Assembly (NCBI RefSeq): GCF_003994235.2
Contig: NZ_RYFG02000118.1
Span: forward strand, 1 to 64,000
Direction of reading: 5' to 3'
DNA length: 64,000 nt
Origin: Candidatus Methylobacter oryzae
GTDB lineage: Bacteria > Pseudomonadota > Gammaproteobacteria > Methylococcales > Methylomonadaceae
Part shown: piece after piece, positions 16,183 to 26,065 of the stretch
How the letters are laid out: each line of letters opens with the position of its first letter
Position numbering within the stretch: position 1 is the stretch's first letter
Translations under genes and position numbers: made by a program
The notes under the pieces: generated by a model
The model's input: only the letters and a program-made list of their open reading frames with translations
Database searches by the model: none
What the model was told of the DNA's origin: nothing

Positions 16183-19100
16183 TCAGTATTCTCTTGTTTT
16201 CCGAGTAAGCCGGCGTGTTGTTCAAATAATTCAGGCCATAGCCGAGGCTTGGAAAAGTCCAGTACCTGCCAGCCTTTATCTGCTAATTGGGATTTTATGT
16301 CATCGGCCAAGGGGGCTAAAAACACCAGAACGCGAAGACTTTTATATTGTCCGGCGGCAATCGCTTGCCCTTGATTGATAGGGACTTCGGTTGCATCGGG
16401 TTGCTTTAGTTGCCGAGTCTGTAGAGCGGCTAGCCATTCGCCAAGCATGTCATGCGTAGGCTTTTGCCGATCCGATGATTGGGATTCCTCGTTGACGGGA
16501 ACGACATTGGCATTCGCAAGCGCCATCAACAAGCGCAGGGCGTCCGGGTTCCGTCTGTCGATATTGTCATGATCGGGCTGATTGAAATACGACAGCAAAC
16601 ACTGGTAACAACCGGCTTCGCAGATACTTTCCCCCTCGGCATTGCGATGCTCTTGCCGTTTAAGTTCTTCAACCGTTGCTAAGTTTGTTCCAAATTCAAA
16701 ATGCATGAGTTGAAGCGTTGCGCTTGCCACCATGGATAAGCAGCTTGGTTCACCGGCAAGACGTGTCAGGACTCCGGCTCCGCCTTCTGCGGCTTCGTAA
16801 AACAATAGTGCCTGCCGATTATCTGTTGCAGGCAACGGCTCGACAACCAATTCCGACTCCTCAATTTGAAAAGTCTGTTCAATGCCGCGTTTAAGTGCGG
16901 CTTGTAAAGTAGCCATGGCCGCTAAAGGTAATGGCCGTGCCGGCGCCAGAATCAGGATATTCCGGTGATCTTCGACGAACGGAACGATGCGTTGTTTGGA
17001 TACTTTATCGAGTAACGCCTCATCGCCCTCTGGCTCATTGTCTTTATCGGAATCATCCTGTTTGCTCCAAACGCCGGTAATTGGATTAATGTAAAAACCA
17101 AGCTGGTTTTCATGTTTACGTCGCCGCCAACCTTTGTTAATACGCCAAATCCGAGCTGCCGGTGAGTAAGTAATCGAACAAAGCGTTTCGCCGTTATGAA
17201 CAACATGGGCTTTCTGTTTTTGCACTGCACCATCAGGTCCGGGGAGGAAGCGATAAGTGGTTTGTAGCTCAAATCCTTGGCGCTGGCGTTCTTCATCGTT
17301 AATTGAAATACGTTCTACAGCAACTGTTTCAACGGTTTCGATGCGATACAATTCCTTGATCCAATCATGATCGGTGAGCAAGGCTCCGCAGTTTTCGCAA
17401 CAATTAGCCAATGGCTCAGCGCCATTTGCATCGCCTAAATGCCCATAACCGCATTGACTGCAAACCCGTGCCGACACTGTGCCTAGCGTACTGTTTCCGG
17501 AAATATGATCCGCCGAACCGACATTAAGTTTGGCTCTCATTACGCGATACATCTGGCCCTCGTGGTATATCAAACTGCGAGGACCGAATTCCGAAAGGGC
17601 TAGAAAGCGGGGGCGGCTTACCATACTGCCTTCGTCATTGTTGCCGTTTGTCCCGCCGCGGGCCGGAATCCAGGCCATGAGCGGTAAGCGCGGAAAATTA
17701 TAGCCCGGTAAAAAACCTTGGCTAGCCAGATAGCGATAGGTATAAAAGTCGGTATTTTTTGTATTGCCTGTTTTTAACAGAACTGTGTATTGACGCGCTG
17801 CATCGCCATAACGGCGACGGGCATTTTCCCGTTCATTGTGCGACGCGGTATGGCTTTTGACAATGCTGTCTGCCATGGTCATCTGTTTGTGGGTTGCATC
17901 AAACAGTTTGCGCCATCGTTCCAAGGCATCGGTAAGCGCCTTGGGCGAATCATTGATTACTTGTTCTACGTAGTCCTCAGTAAACCATGCAGCACCGTTT
18001 AGTTCGTTTTTTAGTTGAGCGACGACTCGATTAGCTGCATTTCCGGCTTTTTCCAGAACATAGGTATCACTTAAGTGAGCAAGCAATTCCGGCTTGATCG
18101 GTTTTTCCGGCATTTCCAGGTCGAGCAGCGGAGCGATACTGCTGTCCAATTCGACTTCGCAACACGCGAGCCACACGGCATGTAAATGGCTTTCGATCAA
18201 ATCGCGGTTAGCAATATCCAAGGTGGGCGGTTTGACAATGCCGTGAACCATTTTGTCGGCATTGCGGAAAAACCATTGATCATGAGGGCTTTGCGCGGCG
18301 CAATATGTGATAACCAGTGCTTGTTGTCCCGATCTTCCGGCGCGACCGCTACGTTGAGCGTAATTGGCGGGTGTCGGCGGAACATTGCGCAGATAAACGG
18401 TATTGAGTGCGGAAATGTCGACGCCCAGTTCCATGGTTGGCGAGCAAAACATCACCGGCAAGCGCTCCAGCGGAGCATCATGCGCCGGATTATCAGCCCA
18501 ATCTTGGCGGTCCTTGTCGGTATAGCGAAAACGTTGCTCCAGCAATTGCCGACGAGCGGCATCGACTTGGGCGGTATGTTCGTGTGCTTCAAAGTCAAAC
18601 AGCGGATGCGACGGTAATCTCAGCATTTCAGCCATCACCAAGTAAAGTCGGCGGAAAAAAGCATTGGCTTTGCGCGAGGTTTCGGCTTCATTACTGACCG
18701 GTAAGCACCATTCGATGGCGGCAGCGTTTAACTGCCATCCCAGAATTGAATTGTCGATGGTTTGTTTATGGATATAGCCATAATTTGCTGCTGCGTTCAG
18801 TAGTAGCCCAAGCGCTTCAACCAATTCCTGCTCTTTGCAATTGGAAATTTGTCCGGCAAAAGCTGTTTCTTTCCAGAACTCTGCCCGTTTAAGCAGTCTG
18901 ATGATGCGTGAACGTGGGCCTCCGGTGACCAGATGATCACTGCGATATTTGCCTTCCGGGCGTTTACTGAGAATCAGGTATTTCGCGGTGGACAGTTTTT
19001 CGTCAGGGGTAAACGCCCAGCGTTCGTTGAGATATTGATGAGCGGTATTTTTGGCTTTCTCCTGCTCGACAGAATCCAGGTAGCGGCTTTCCAAACACAG

Positions 19101-21479
19101 TGCTCGCCGCATTTCATCAAACACAAGTTTGCTGAAGGATACACGCGCGTTAGCGCCGATATTTCGTAATAGGGTTCCCGGCAAGCCAAATAGTGTTTCC
19201 TCGGCGCAAAACGCTGTTAATTCGCGATAGTTAATTACTAAAAGGTTGAGTTGATCGAGGTTGGGGTTGTTGAATCGCCAACCTCTGCGCAAGTCTCTCA
19301 GCAATCGATAGCCTAAAATAAAGCGCAAGGTCCGCTGTGCTTCTTGCCGGGCAAGGCCCGTTAACTTAGGCGTACGCAGATATTCAGCCAGCATAGCTGG
19401 GTCCGGTTTATTGAAACCAAGGGCTTTAAACACTTCATCTGCAAGATATTCTTCGGTCAAAATACCGTTGTTATTCTGCAAGGCGCCGATCAAGCCTGCG
19501 CGTAGTGTTAGCAAGAATACAAAATCATTGAAATGCCCGGCCTGTAGAGCGGCGTCTTGGCGATTGTCGGTAAAACCCAGTAGCTTTCTAGGGTCCGGGA
19601 TTCCTTCCGGAATATCGGTTTCAGCAAATAATTGGCGTAAGGCACTCAGCGTCAGCATGGTCGTTGCCGATGAACGGCCTTCGCCGGAAAGACTGGATAA
19701 TCGGTTAATATCTTTGCCATGAGCGTCGTGAACGTGACTGCAGTTCAAACAAAAACGCAATTTACCCGGTATAAACCAATAATATTCGCCTTTATTTTCG
19801 ACTCCTTGCGCATTGACTTGGGTAGCAACAGGTACTGCTTTTTTGTAAGAACTTTTTACTTTGGTTACGGCTTTGCTGAGGTCAAGCCAGATTTCCGGCA
19901 GGTCTTCTAAATTGCCTTGGTACTGCTGCTTGTTACTGTAGGGACATAAAAATCCAAATCGTGCATCCTCGTTATCATCGTCACTAATATCGTCGATTTC
20001 TCGTGGTTTAAAACGAATGTCGCCATGTTCTTCACGCCAAACCGGATGGTATTCCTGTCCGCATTCCCGGCAGAAATGAGTGGGATACAAAAGCACCGAT
20101 TCATTTTGTCTCCCCGGTGCAAATCGTTGTGCATCAAGGGTGATGTGCCTGCTTTCTTGGGCTTCGAGGGTTGCATGTACTTTGCCGGGGCCGCTGATAA
20201 ACTGATGAAGTTTAAATGCAAACGGTGGTTGTCCTTGTGGCGATTCATGGTGCTGGGCTGCGATAAGAAAATTTTGCAATGCTGCTTTTGCAAGTTCCAC
20301 TGCGCAGGAAGCGTCTTGTGCCAAGCGGTTGCTTGCTTCAGACAAACTGATGGGCTTTGCCCGGTTTGGCTCACTACCATCAGCAGGTAATTCAATGCCC
20401 AAGTTCAATTCTACCCAGATAGAAAGAGGGTCTTTTTGAAAATCTTCAAACTTTGACCATGCAAAGGATGTTCTGGAAACTGATTCCAACAAATAGGGTT
20501 TTATTGCGTCAATATCTTTTGACGGGTCGGTAACTCGCTCAAGCGTTTCGCTGATGATGTCGTGAATACTTACTTGAGTTCCAAATAATTTGCTGGCAAC
20601 TTCGGCCACTGTTTTCTTTTGGTCATCTTTGCTGCCGGAGCTTGACATGGTTGCCGAGGTGCCGATGCAAATCATCTTCTCAGCATGCAGTTTTTCCCGT
20701 AATCGCCTAACTAGCAGCGCTACATCGGCACCTTGGCGTCCTCTATAGGTATGAAGTTCATCCAGGATTAAAAAGTTAAGCCCTTTGCAGTGCTCGACAA
20801 CCCGTCGATCAGTTTCCTCATAACGCGTCAATATGAGTTCCAACATCATGAAGTTGGTCAGTAAAATATCCGGCGGATTTTCGGCGATTGCACTGCGCTC
20901 AGCCGTGGATTCCTGGCCTGTGTAACGGGCGACAGTAAATGGTTGCTCAGAATCGGTGTAGCCGTATAAGAATTTCTTTAATTCTTCATGCTGGCTGTTT
21001 GCCAGCGCGTTCATAGGATAGATAACAATTGCCCGCGTTCTGGCGATAGGGTCTTTTTCTTTAAGAATTTTATCTATGACGGGAATAAAAAAAGACAACG
21101 ACTTACCTGAGCCGGTGCCGGTAGTGACAACGTAGCTTTGGCCGGACTGAGCTTTAATGATAGCTTGGAGTTGGTGGGTATAAAGGTGTAATGGCAAAAG
21201 CTTATGCTCCAATTTTCCAATCTGGAAAATCTCAACACATTTTTTATGCAGAATACCTTGCTCAGCGAGTTGTTGAATTGTTGTTTTGCGTTGGTAATTA
21301 GGATTTATCTGAATTAGCGCTTCCGGCCAATAGCGTCCGGCGTCGTATTGGCGCTCAACTTCTCTTTTGATGTCTGGGGCTGCAATCTGGGTAAAGCTGC
21401 GTGAGAAGGCGCTGTAATCGGAAATCAGCTCGTCACGGAAATTGAAAACGTTTTTCATAGGGGAAGGAGCCATGTCCAT
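16179..21479 (-). CDS. Giant DEAD/DEAH helicase with DUF1998-like C-terminus
   Basis: A 1766-residue protein. The helicase core has Walker A TTGTGSGKS (about 119-127), motif II LILDELHTYRGRQGADV, CIGTSATM, and the second lobe motifs SPTMELGVDI and AQRSGRAGRSG. Metal-binding cysteine clusters follow: FCRECGQEY in the middle, CSQCGYG...CCENCG near residue 1400, and a C-terminal CEAGCYQCLLSYFNQPDHDNIDR motif typical of DUF1998/MrfB-like regions. The layout resembles DrmA and DrmB of DISARM fused in one chain, or the large DruE-type helicases. It is the promoter-proximal gene of the island. The exact start is unclear: ATGs at 21479, 21473 and 21458 all lack a good ribosome site. Confidence 0.85.
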   Translation of the reverse strand: MDMAPSPMKNVFNFRDELISDYSAFSRSFTQIAAPDIKREVERQYDAGRYWPEALIQINPNYQRKTTIQQLAEQGILHKKCVEIFQIGKLEHKLLPLHLYTHQLQAIIKAQSGQSYVVTTGTGSGKSLSFFIPVIDKILKEKDPIARTRAIVIYPMNALANSQHEELKKFLYGYTDSEQPFTVARYTGQESTAERSAIAENPPDILLTNFMMLELILTRYEETDRRVVEHCKGLNFLILDELHTYRGRQGADVALLVRRLREKLHAEKMICIGTSATMSSSGSKDDQKKTVAEVASKLFGTQVSIHDIISETLERVTDPSKDIDAIKPYLLESVSRTSFAWSKFEDFQKDPLSIWVELNLGIELPADGSEPNRAKPISLSEASNRLAQDASCAVELAKAALQNFLIAAQHHESPQGQPPFAFKLHQFISGPGKVHATLEAQESRHITLDAQRFAPGRQNESVLLYPTHFCRECGQEYHPVWREEHGDIRFKPREIDDISDDDNEDARFGFLCPYSNKQQYQGNLEDLPEIWLDLSKAVTKVKSSYKKAVPVATQVNAQGVENKGEYYWFIPGKLRFCLNCSHVHDAHGKDINRLSSLSGEGRSSATTMLTLSALRQLFAETDIPEGIPDPRKLLGFTDNRQDAALQAGHFNDFVFLLTLRAGLIGALQNNNGILTEEYLADEVFKALGFNKPDPAMLAEYLRTPKLTGLARQEAQRTLRFILGYRLLRDLRRGWRFNNPNLDQLNLLVINYRELTAFCAEETLFGLPGTLLRNIGANARVSFSKLVFDEMRRALCLESRYLDSVEQEKAKNTAHQYLNERWAFTPDEKLSTAKYLILSKRPEGKYRSDHLVTGGPRSRIIRLLKRAEFWKETAFAGQISNCKEQELVEALGLLLNAAANYGYIHKQTIDNSILGWQLNAAAIEWCLPVSNEAETSRKANAFFRRLYLVMAEMLRLPSHPLFDFEAHEHTAQVDAARRQLLEQRFRYTDKDRQDWADNPAHDAPLERLPVMFCSPTMELGVDISALNTVYLRNVPPTPANYAQRSGRAGRSGQQALVITYCAAQSPHDQWFFRNADKMVHGIVKPPTLDIANRDLIESHLHAVWLACCEVELDSSIAPLLDLEMPEKPIKPELLAHLSDTYVLEKAGNAANRVVAQLKNELNGAAWFTEDYVEQVINDSPKALTDALERWRKLFDATHKQMTMADSIVKSHTASHNERENARRRYGDAARQYTVLLKTGNTKNTDFYTYRYLASQGFLPGYNFPRLPLMAWIPARGGTNGNNDEGSMVSRPRFLALSEFGPRSLIYHEGQMYRVMRAKLNVGSADHISGNSTLGTVSARVCSQCGYGHLGDANGAEPLANCCENCGALLTDHDWIKELYRIETVETVAVERISINDEERQRQGFELQTTYRFLPGPDGAVQKQKAHVVHNGETLCSITYSPAARIWRINKGWRRRKHENQLGFYINPITGVWSKQDDSDKDNEPEGDEALLDKVSKQRIVPFVEDHRNILILAPARPLPLAAMATLQAALKRGIEQTFQIEESELVVEPLPATDNRQALLFYEAAEGGAGVLTRLAGEPSCLSMVASATLQLMHFEFGTNLATVEELKRQEHRNAEGESICEAGCYQCLLSYFNQPDHDNIDRRNPDALRLLMALANANVVPVNEESQSSDRQKPTHDMLGEWLAALQTRQLKQPDATEVPINQGQAIAAGQYKSLRVLVFLAPLADDIKSQLADKGWQVLDFSKPRLWPELFEQHAGLLGKQENTE

Positions 21480-21871
21480 TGGATCATTTTTTATTAAACT
21501 TTAACCTTATCTTTAAAGCAAATCTATACATTTAAAAGTCAGTCTCGGATGAACGCGAAGTATGGTTAATTGTTATAGGGCTTTGTCAACTATGCGACTT
21601 TTGATAAAAATAACAAAAGTTAAGCGCATTGATAACGACAAGCCACAGTGTTGTTATAATAATGAATGGATATGATCCATCGTTAAATCAATATAAATTA
21701 AACAGTTGTTCCTGCATAATCTATATAAACAGTAAGCTCAGCTATTACATAAGGATATGAAGGATCTATAGCAGCGTATCAACAATAGGTGCTTTGAGTG
21801 GCGCAGCACACTAGCTGCCGAAAAACAAATATCTGTCCATGCTTTTTAATCAAGCCATAAAAGGACAACAC
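21480..21871. promoter_or_regulatory. Divergent AT-rich promoter region
   Basis: About 390 bases separate the defence island (minus) from fumC (plus). The stretch is clearly AT-rich, with runs such as TTTTTTATTAAA and AAATCAATATAAATTAAA, and contains no convincing gene. Promoters for both directions must lie here, but no single -35/-10 pair stands out. AAAGGA upstream of 21872 is the fumC ribosome site. Confidence 0.5.
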
Positions 21872-23275
21872 ATGAAAAAAAATACCGCCAACACCCGCAC
21901 CGAAACCGACTCGTTCGGTCCGATTGAAGTTCCTGCCGGCAAATACTGGGGCGCGCAAACCCAGCGTTCGTTGCTTAATTTCAAAATCGGCGATGAAAAG
22001 ATGCCCAGGCCGTTGATCCGCGCGTTGGGCATCGTCAAATATTGCGCCGCGCTGGCGAATATCGCGCTGGACAATATCGATCCTAAACTCGGCAATGCGA
22101 TAGCCGATGCGTCCCGCGATGTCATTCAAGGCAAGTTCGACGACAATTTCCCGTTGGTCGTTTGGCAGACAGGTTCCGGAACGCAGTCGAACATGAATGC
22201 GAACGAGGTGATTGCGAACCTTGCTATCGAGCGGCTGGGCGGCGTTATCGGCTCGAAAACGCCGGTACATCCGAACGATCATTGCAACCGCAGCCAGTCG
22301 TCGAACGATGCGTTCCCGACCGCGATGCATATCGCAACTGTCGAGCAGTTGCACCACGCGCTGATTCCGGCGCTACGGCATTTGCATCGCGCGTTGGCCG
22401 ATAAGGCCGAAGCCTGGAGTTCAATTATCAAAATCGGCCGGACGCATTTGCAGGATGCGACGCCGCTGACGTTGGGCCAGGAGTTTTCCGGCTATGCGGC
22501 GCAAGTGCAACTCGGCATCGAACGGATCGATGACAGCCTGAAACGCTTGTATCCATTGGCGCAAGGCGGCACGGCGGTCGGCACCGGGCTGAACGCCAAG
22601 CCGGGTTTCGGCGGCAAGTTTGCCGGGGAGGCGGCTGAATTTACCGGACTGCCGTTCGTGTCCGCAGCCAATAAATTCGAGGCTTTGGCCGCGCACGACG
22701 CGCTGGTCGAAATCTCCGGCGTATTGAATACGCTTGCGGTCGGCCTGAATAAAATCGCCAACGATATTCGGCTGATGGGCTCGGGGCCGCGCTGCGGCAT
22801 CGGCGAATTGTCGTTGCCTGAAAACGAACCCGGTTCGTCGATCATGCCGGGCAAAGTCAATCCGACGCAATGCGAAGCGATGACGATGGTCTGCGCGCAG
22901 GTTATCGGCAACCATGTGACGGTCACGTTCGCCGGCGCGCAAGGGCATCTGGAGTTGAACGTATTCAAGCCGGTCATCATCTACAACCTATTGCAGTCGA
23001 TACGGCTGCTGGCCGACGCGGTGCTCAGTTTTACCGATCACTGCGTGGCCGGCATCGAGCCGAATGTCGAGCGTATTGCCGAGCTGGTCGAAAATTCGTT
23101 GATGCTGGTGACTGTGTTGGCGCCGCGAATTGGTTACGACAATGCGGCCAAGATTGCGAAACTGGCGTTTAAAAATCGCAGCACGCTACGCGAGGAGGCC
23201 GTTTCCGGCGGGTTTGTAACTGAACAGGAATTCGACAGCTTGGTTCGGCCCGAGGCCATGACTTATGCCAAATAA
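21872..23275 (+). CDS. fumC: Class II fumarate hydratase
   Basis: A 467-residue homotetrameric, iron-independent fumarase converting fumarate to malate. Visible signatures: [14 protein letters not shown] near residue 100, [19 protein letters not shown], the signature loop [13 protein letters not shown] near residue 322, and the histidine in [10 protein letters not shown]. Length fits the family. I chose the ATG at 21872 ([17 protein letters not shown]) with AAGGA 8 bases upstream; a frame start at 21839 adds 11 residues without support. It stands alone, with a different minus-strand gene following. Confidence 0.96.
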   Translation: MKKNTANTRTETDSFGPIEVPAGKYWGAQTQRSLLNFKIGDEKMPRPLIRALGIVKYCAALANIALDNIDPKLGNAIADASRDVIQGKFDDNFPLVVWQTGSGTQSNMNANEVIANLAIERLGGVIGSKTPVHPNDHCNRSQSSNDAFPTAMHIATVEQLHHALIPALRHLHRALADKAEAWSSIIKIGRTHLQDATPLTLGQEFSGYAAQVQLGIERIDDSLKRLYPLAQGGTAVGTGLNAKPGFGGKFAGEAAEFTGLPFVSAANKFEALAAHDALVEISGVLNTLAVGLNKIANDIRLMGSGPRCGIGELSLPENEPGSSIMPGKVNPTQCEAMTMVCAQVIGNHVTVTFAGAQGHLELNVFKPVIIYNLLQSIRLLADAVLSFTDHCVAGIEPNVERIAELVENSLMLVTVLAPRIGYDNAAKIAKLAFKNRSTLREEAVSGGFVTEQEFDSLVRPEAMTYAK

Positions 23276-23307
23276 AGCAAGCACGTAACGCCGGCTGCCG
23301 TTTGTCA

Positions 23308-23796
23308 TCACTCAAAAAAACAAGAACTCAAATCCGGCGTTTTGGCTTCCTTGGATAGCTTGCAATCATGGATGATCTGGAAGGCTTTATTAAAATCGGC
23401 GTTCGTGAAGGTGCTCGTCAAATGAGCGCATAAACAATAAACGGCTGAATAATCGTCGGTAACGCCGGAGGTGCAATTGTTAATTCTGTCGCACAGGATG
23501 CGGACGATCGAAAGAATATAGCCGTCGTGCCGCCATGTTATCGGAAGATCGGCGACATCTTCGCCGCGCATCGCTACGGCCCGCAATGCGCAATAGGCGA
23601 GATTGACCAGCCCCGATAATATTTCCACCATGTCGCCCTCTTTAATGGCTTTCAATACTCCGCTGCCTTCGTCCATTAAAAACGCCTGACGCATAACAAT
23701 ATCCATGTCGGATAATCGTTCGGGGGTTCCATGCTTGGCTTGCTTGAATGAAGTTAAGTCATGGAACTCTCTAACTAATTTTAGATGCTTATTCAT
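23308..23796 (-). CDS. MazG-like all-alpha NTP pyrophosphohydrolase family protein
   Basis: A 162-residue, mostly helical protein. The segment from LVREFHDL through RQAFLMDEGSGVLKAIKEGD to ILSGLVNLAYCALRAVA resembles the MazG/DR2231-type nucleotide pyrophosphohydrolase core, where acidic residues bind Mg: E and D of MDEGSG and the later E of VEILSGL. The motif spacing is not the classic EExxE of MazG, so activity is uncertain. AGAGG lies 9 bases before the ATG. It is convergent with fumC and seems monocistronic. The family call is moderate; the substrate is unknown. Confidence 0.55.
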   Translation of the reverse strand: MNKHLKLVREFHDLTSFKQAKHGTPERLSDMDIVMRQAFLMDEGSGVLKAIKEGDMVEILSGLVNLAYCALRAVAMRGEDVADLPITWRHDGYILSIVRILCDRINNCTSGVTDDYSAVYCLCAHLTSTFTNADFNKAFQIIHDCKLSKEAKTPDLSSCFFE

Positions 23797-23920
23797 GGTC
23801 TTATCCTCTGTCTGTTACAGCGGTTCGGCTTCAAAGGCTAGGTTGTTTAGCCCGGTCTTTGCAGTCAATATAGATGCTTAATCTAATTAAGCGACGTAAA
23901 TCATCGCAGGATTTTAAAGA

Positions 23921-24020
23921 TGGAACACGGATGGCACGGATGCGACGGATTAGCGCGGATTTTTGTCGGTTTAAATTCTTATCCGTGCCAATCCGTAAAA
24001 ATCCGTGGTATCCGTGTTCT
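23921..24020. repeat. ATCCGTG-type long inverted repeat, copy 2
   Basis: Left arm GGAACACGGATGGCACGGAT, right arm ending ATCCGTGGTATCCGTGTTC. It lies between the upstream region of the MazG-like gene and the 3' end of the DUF6494 gene. Same family as 2307-2409 and 34821-34922. Confidence 0.8.
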
Positions 24021-24076
24021 CTTTTTTATTGGCATATCAATGTATGTTAATGAATTGCTACGCCAAAATAAGAGAT

Positions 24077-24283
24077 TTATTCGAGCGCTATTTTTCCCTG
24101 AATGCAATGGTTGACGCCAATCGCAGGGGCGTCCAGGATCATTTTGACTTCGATGGTTTCGGAGCCGTTTAGCTTACCGGTTTCAATCGCTTTCAGGACC
24201 GCATGTTCGATCTCGCGTTGCGAGGTGATGCCGACGTTTTTGAGATATTTTCTGACTTCTATATTCAATGTGTCTTCGTTCAT
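24077..24283 (-). CDS. DUF6494-family small protein
   Basis: A 68-residue protein beginning MNEDTLNIEVRKYLKNVGIT, a pattern I recognise as the DUF6494 family: small, conserved proteins of unknown function in proteobacteria. It has no membrane segment or cysteine motif; the centre (SQREIEHAVLKAIETGKL) is helical and the C-terminus is a beta-like strand. A strong ribosome site GAGGAG lies 6 bases before the ATG. It is monocistronic between an inverted repeat and the phosphotransferase gene. Function unknown. Confidence 0.75.
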   Translation of the reverse strand: MNEDTLNIEVRKYLKNVGITSQREIEHAVLKAIETGKLNGSETIEVKMILDAPAIGVNHCIQGKIALE

Positions 24284-24410
24284 TTGTATCTCCTCATTTT
24301 ATTGACATCCATGCGAGAGTAACGGGACGGGTTCCCTGAGCAGGCGTCATTTGCCGCGATAGTACGCATACCGCTGCTAAAAAGGAATAGGTAAAATCGA
24401 GTATACGGTT

Positions 24411-25961
24411 TTACTGAAAATAATGGCCAAGCTGGTCCAGCAGGGTCTGCAACGCATTATCGCTCTCGGTATTAACCGTTATCAGGCCGGATTGTTCTTG
24501 TTCGGATAGCGGCTGCGCGGATTGCTGTTGCCGGTGCAGTACGGCTACGCTTGCTTCCGAGGCATCGCCTTGCCGCAGGTTAATTCGCTTGCACAGTTCC
24601 CGGTCGGATGCTTGAAAGCTGACGATATGAAACGGTACGCCGCAGTCCGCCGCAAGCTGCCGGAACAGGTAGCGTTGCTCTGTTTTAAGGAAAGTGGCGT
24701 CGATAATGGCCGGGAAGCCGGCATCGAGCACGGTTTTGGCAAGCTCTTTAAGATGTTGGTAGGTTTTCAGGCTTGCTTGTTCGGTATAGAGGCCGCTATC
24801 AATGCCGCTATCGGTTTGCGCATTGGCGCGATAACCGAACAGTCGTTTGCGCTCTATGTCGGAACGTATCTGGAACGCGCCGATTGCTTCGGCGAGTTGG
24901 GCGGCGATAGTGGATTTACCTGAACCGGAGTAGCCGTGAGTAATGATCAGGACGGTTTGACGACGGCGGGTAAAGCGCTCGGCCAAGTCGGCGAATGTCG
25001 TGTATTCGCAAAGCGTCTGCCGGGCCGATTCGTCTTGCTGTTGCGCCTTGCGTAATAACGAAACTTTAGCCCGCACCAGCGCGCGGTAAACCAGGTAATA
25101 ACGTAATAAAGCCAAGCCGTGATAATCGCCGGTCTGCTGTAAATAGCGGTTAAGGAAGCGGTAGGCGTAGTGGACGTAATTGAAATGCAGCAGGTCGATA
25201 AACAAAAAAGCCACTTCGCTGATCACGTCAATCCAGCGCAGCATCGGGTTAAATTCGATGCAGTCGAACAGCACTACCTTGCCGTCGATCAGTGTGATGT
25301 TGCTCAGGTGCAGGTCGCCGTGGCATTCGCGCACGTAGCCTTGCTTTTTGCGCTGCTGCATCAGAGCGGCCAGATGGCATACTTCGCTATCGCCCCATTG
25401 CCGGATATTTTGCAACTGCTGTTTTTGCGCGCCGTCAATCAACAAGGGCTCGATATGCTCGAAATTTTCGATAAACCAATGTGTGATGTTGGCGCTGTCG
25501 CCATACGGAGAGTTTTGATCGGTCCGGGCAATGGTTTCATGAAAGCCGGATACCAACTCGGCAAGTTGATCGATTTCATCAGAATTCAACTGGCCGAGTT
25601 TGGCGTATTCGCTGAGCAGTTGGCCTGAAGGGAAGCGGATCATTTTGACCGCATATTCGATGGCTGTGCCGGCACCGCCCAGTTCAGGCCGATCCGGCGT
25701 TCCGATAATCGGAAGCACTTCAAGATACAGCTCGGCGGCCAGACGCTTGTTCAGCCTGAGCTCTTCGGTGCAGCAGAAACGGCGTTTTTCCAGCGTGGAA
25801 AAATCCAGAAAACCGAAGTTAACCGGTTTCTTGATTTTGTAAGCGTATTGCTCGCTCAGCAACAGCCAGGAAATATGGGTTTCAACGACCTCGCAGCCGT
25901 TAGCTTCGGATAAGGCTTTGATCAGTGTGAGGCTTGAATCCGGCGCTGTATTATTGCTCAT
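24411..25961 (-). CDS. Aminoglycoside-phosphotransferase-like/P-loop kinase fusion protein
   Basis: A 516-residue bifunctional-looking protein. The N-terminal 310 residues have the APH kinase-like fold, with the catalytic motif ECHGDLHLSNITLIDG and the metal-binding LFDCIEFNP. The C-terminal part (about 335-516) is a P-loop kinase with Walker A HGYSGSGKSTIAAQLAE and a later R-rich lid. Such fusions are annotated as bifunctional AAA/APH-family proteins; the substrate is not established, and antibiotic resistance should not be assumed. The ATG at 25961 has a weak GGGA site. The neighbours on both sides are unrelated. Confidence 0.85.
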   Translation of the reverse strand: MSNNTAPDSSLTLIKALSEANGCEVVETHISWLLLSEQYAYKIKKPVNFGFLDFSTLEKRRFCCTEELRLNKRLAAELYLEVLPIIGTPDRPELGGAGTAIEYAVKMIRFPSGQLLSEYAKLGQLNSDEIDQLAELVSGFHETIARTDQNSPYGDSANITHWFIENFEHIEPLLIDGAQKQQLQNIRQWGDSEVCHLAALMQQRKKQGYVRECHGDLHLSNITLIDGKVVLFDCIEFNPMLRWIDVISEVAFLFIDLLHFNYVHYAYRFLNRYLQQTGDYHGLALLRYYLVYRALVRAKVSLLRKAQQQDESARQTLCEYTTFADLAERFTRRRQTVLIITHGYSGSGKSTIAAQLAEAIGAFQIRSDIERKRLFGYRANAQTDSGIDSGLYTEQASLKTYQHLKELAKTVLDAGFPAIIDATFLKTEQRYLFRQLAADCGVPFHIVSFQASDRELCKRINLRQGDASEASVAVLHRQQQSAQPLSEQEQSGLITVNTESDNALQTLLDQLGHYFQ

Positions 25962-26065
25962 GTTTTGTAATCCCAGGCTAATCGGTGAACCGATGGTATT
26001 ACGTCAATGGTATCGGGCGCAATGATGGAAGAAGATTAAAGGGGGCGATACGCTTTTTAGCGTTG

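Noticed and set aside
22421-22948. A 175-codon minus-strand open frame inside fumC
   Set aside because: Arginine- and histidine-rich reverse reading of fumC; the real gene has all family signatures.
24411-25961. Aminoglycoside resistance gene
   Set aside because: The APH-like fold is fused to a P-loop kinase, a chromosomal housekeeping type of fusion; no resistance context is present.
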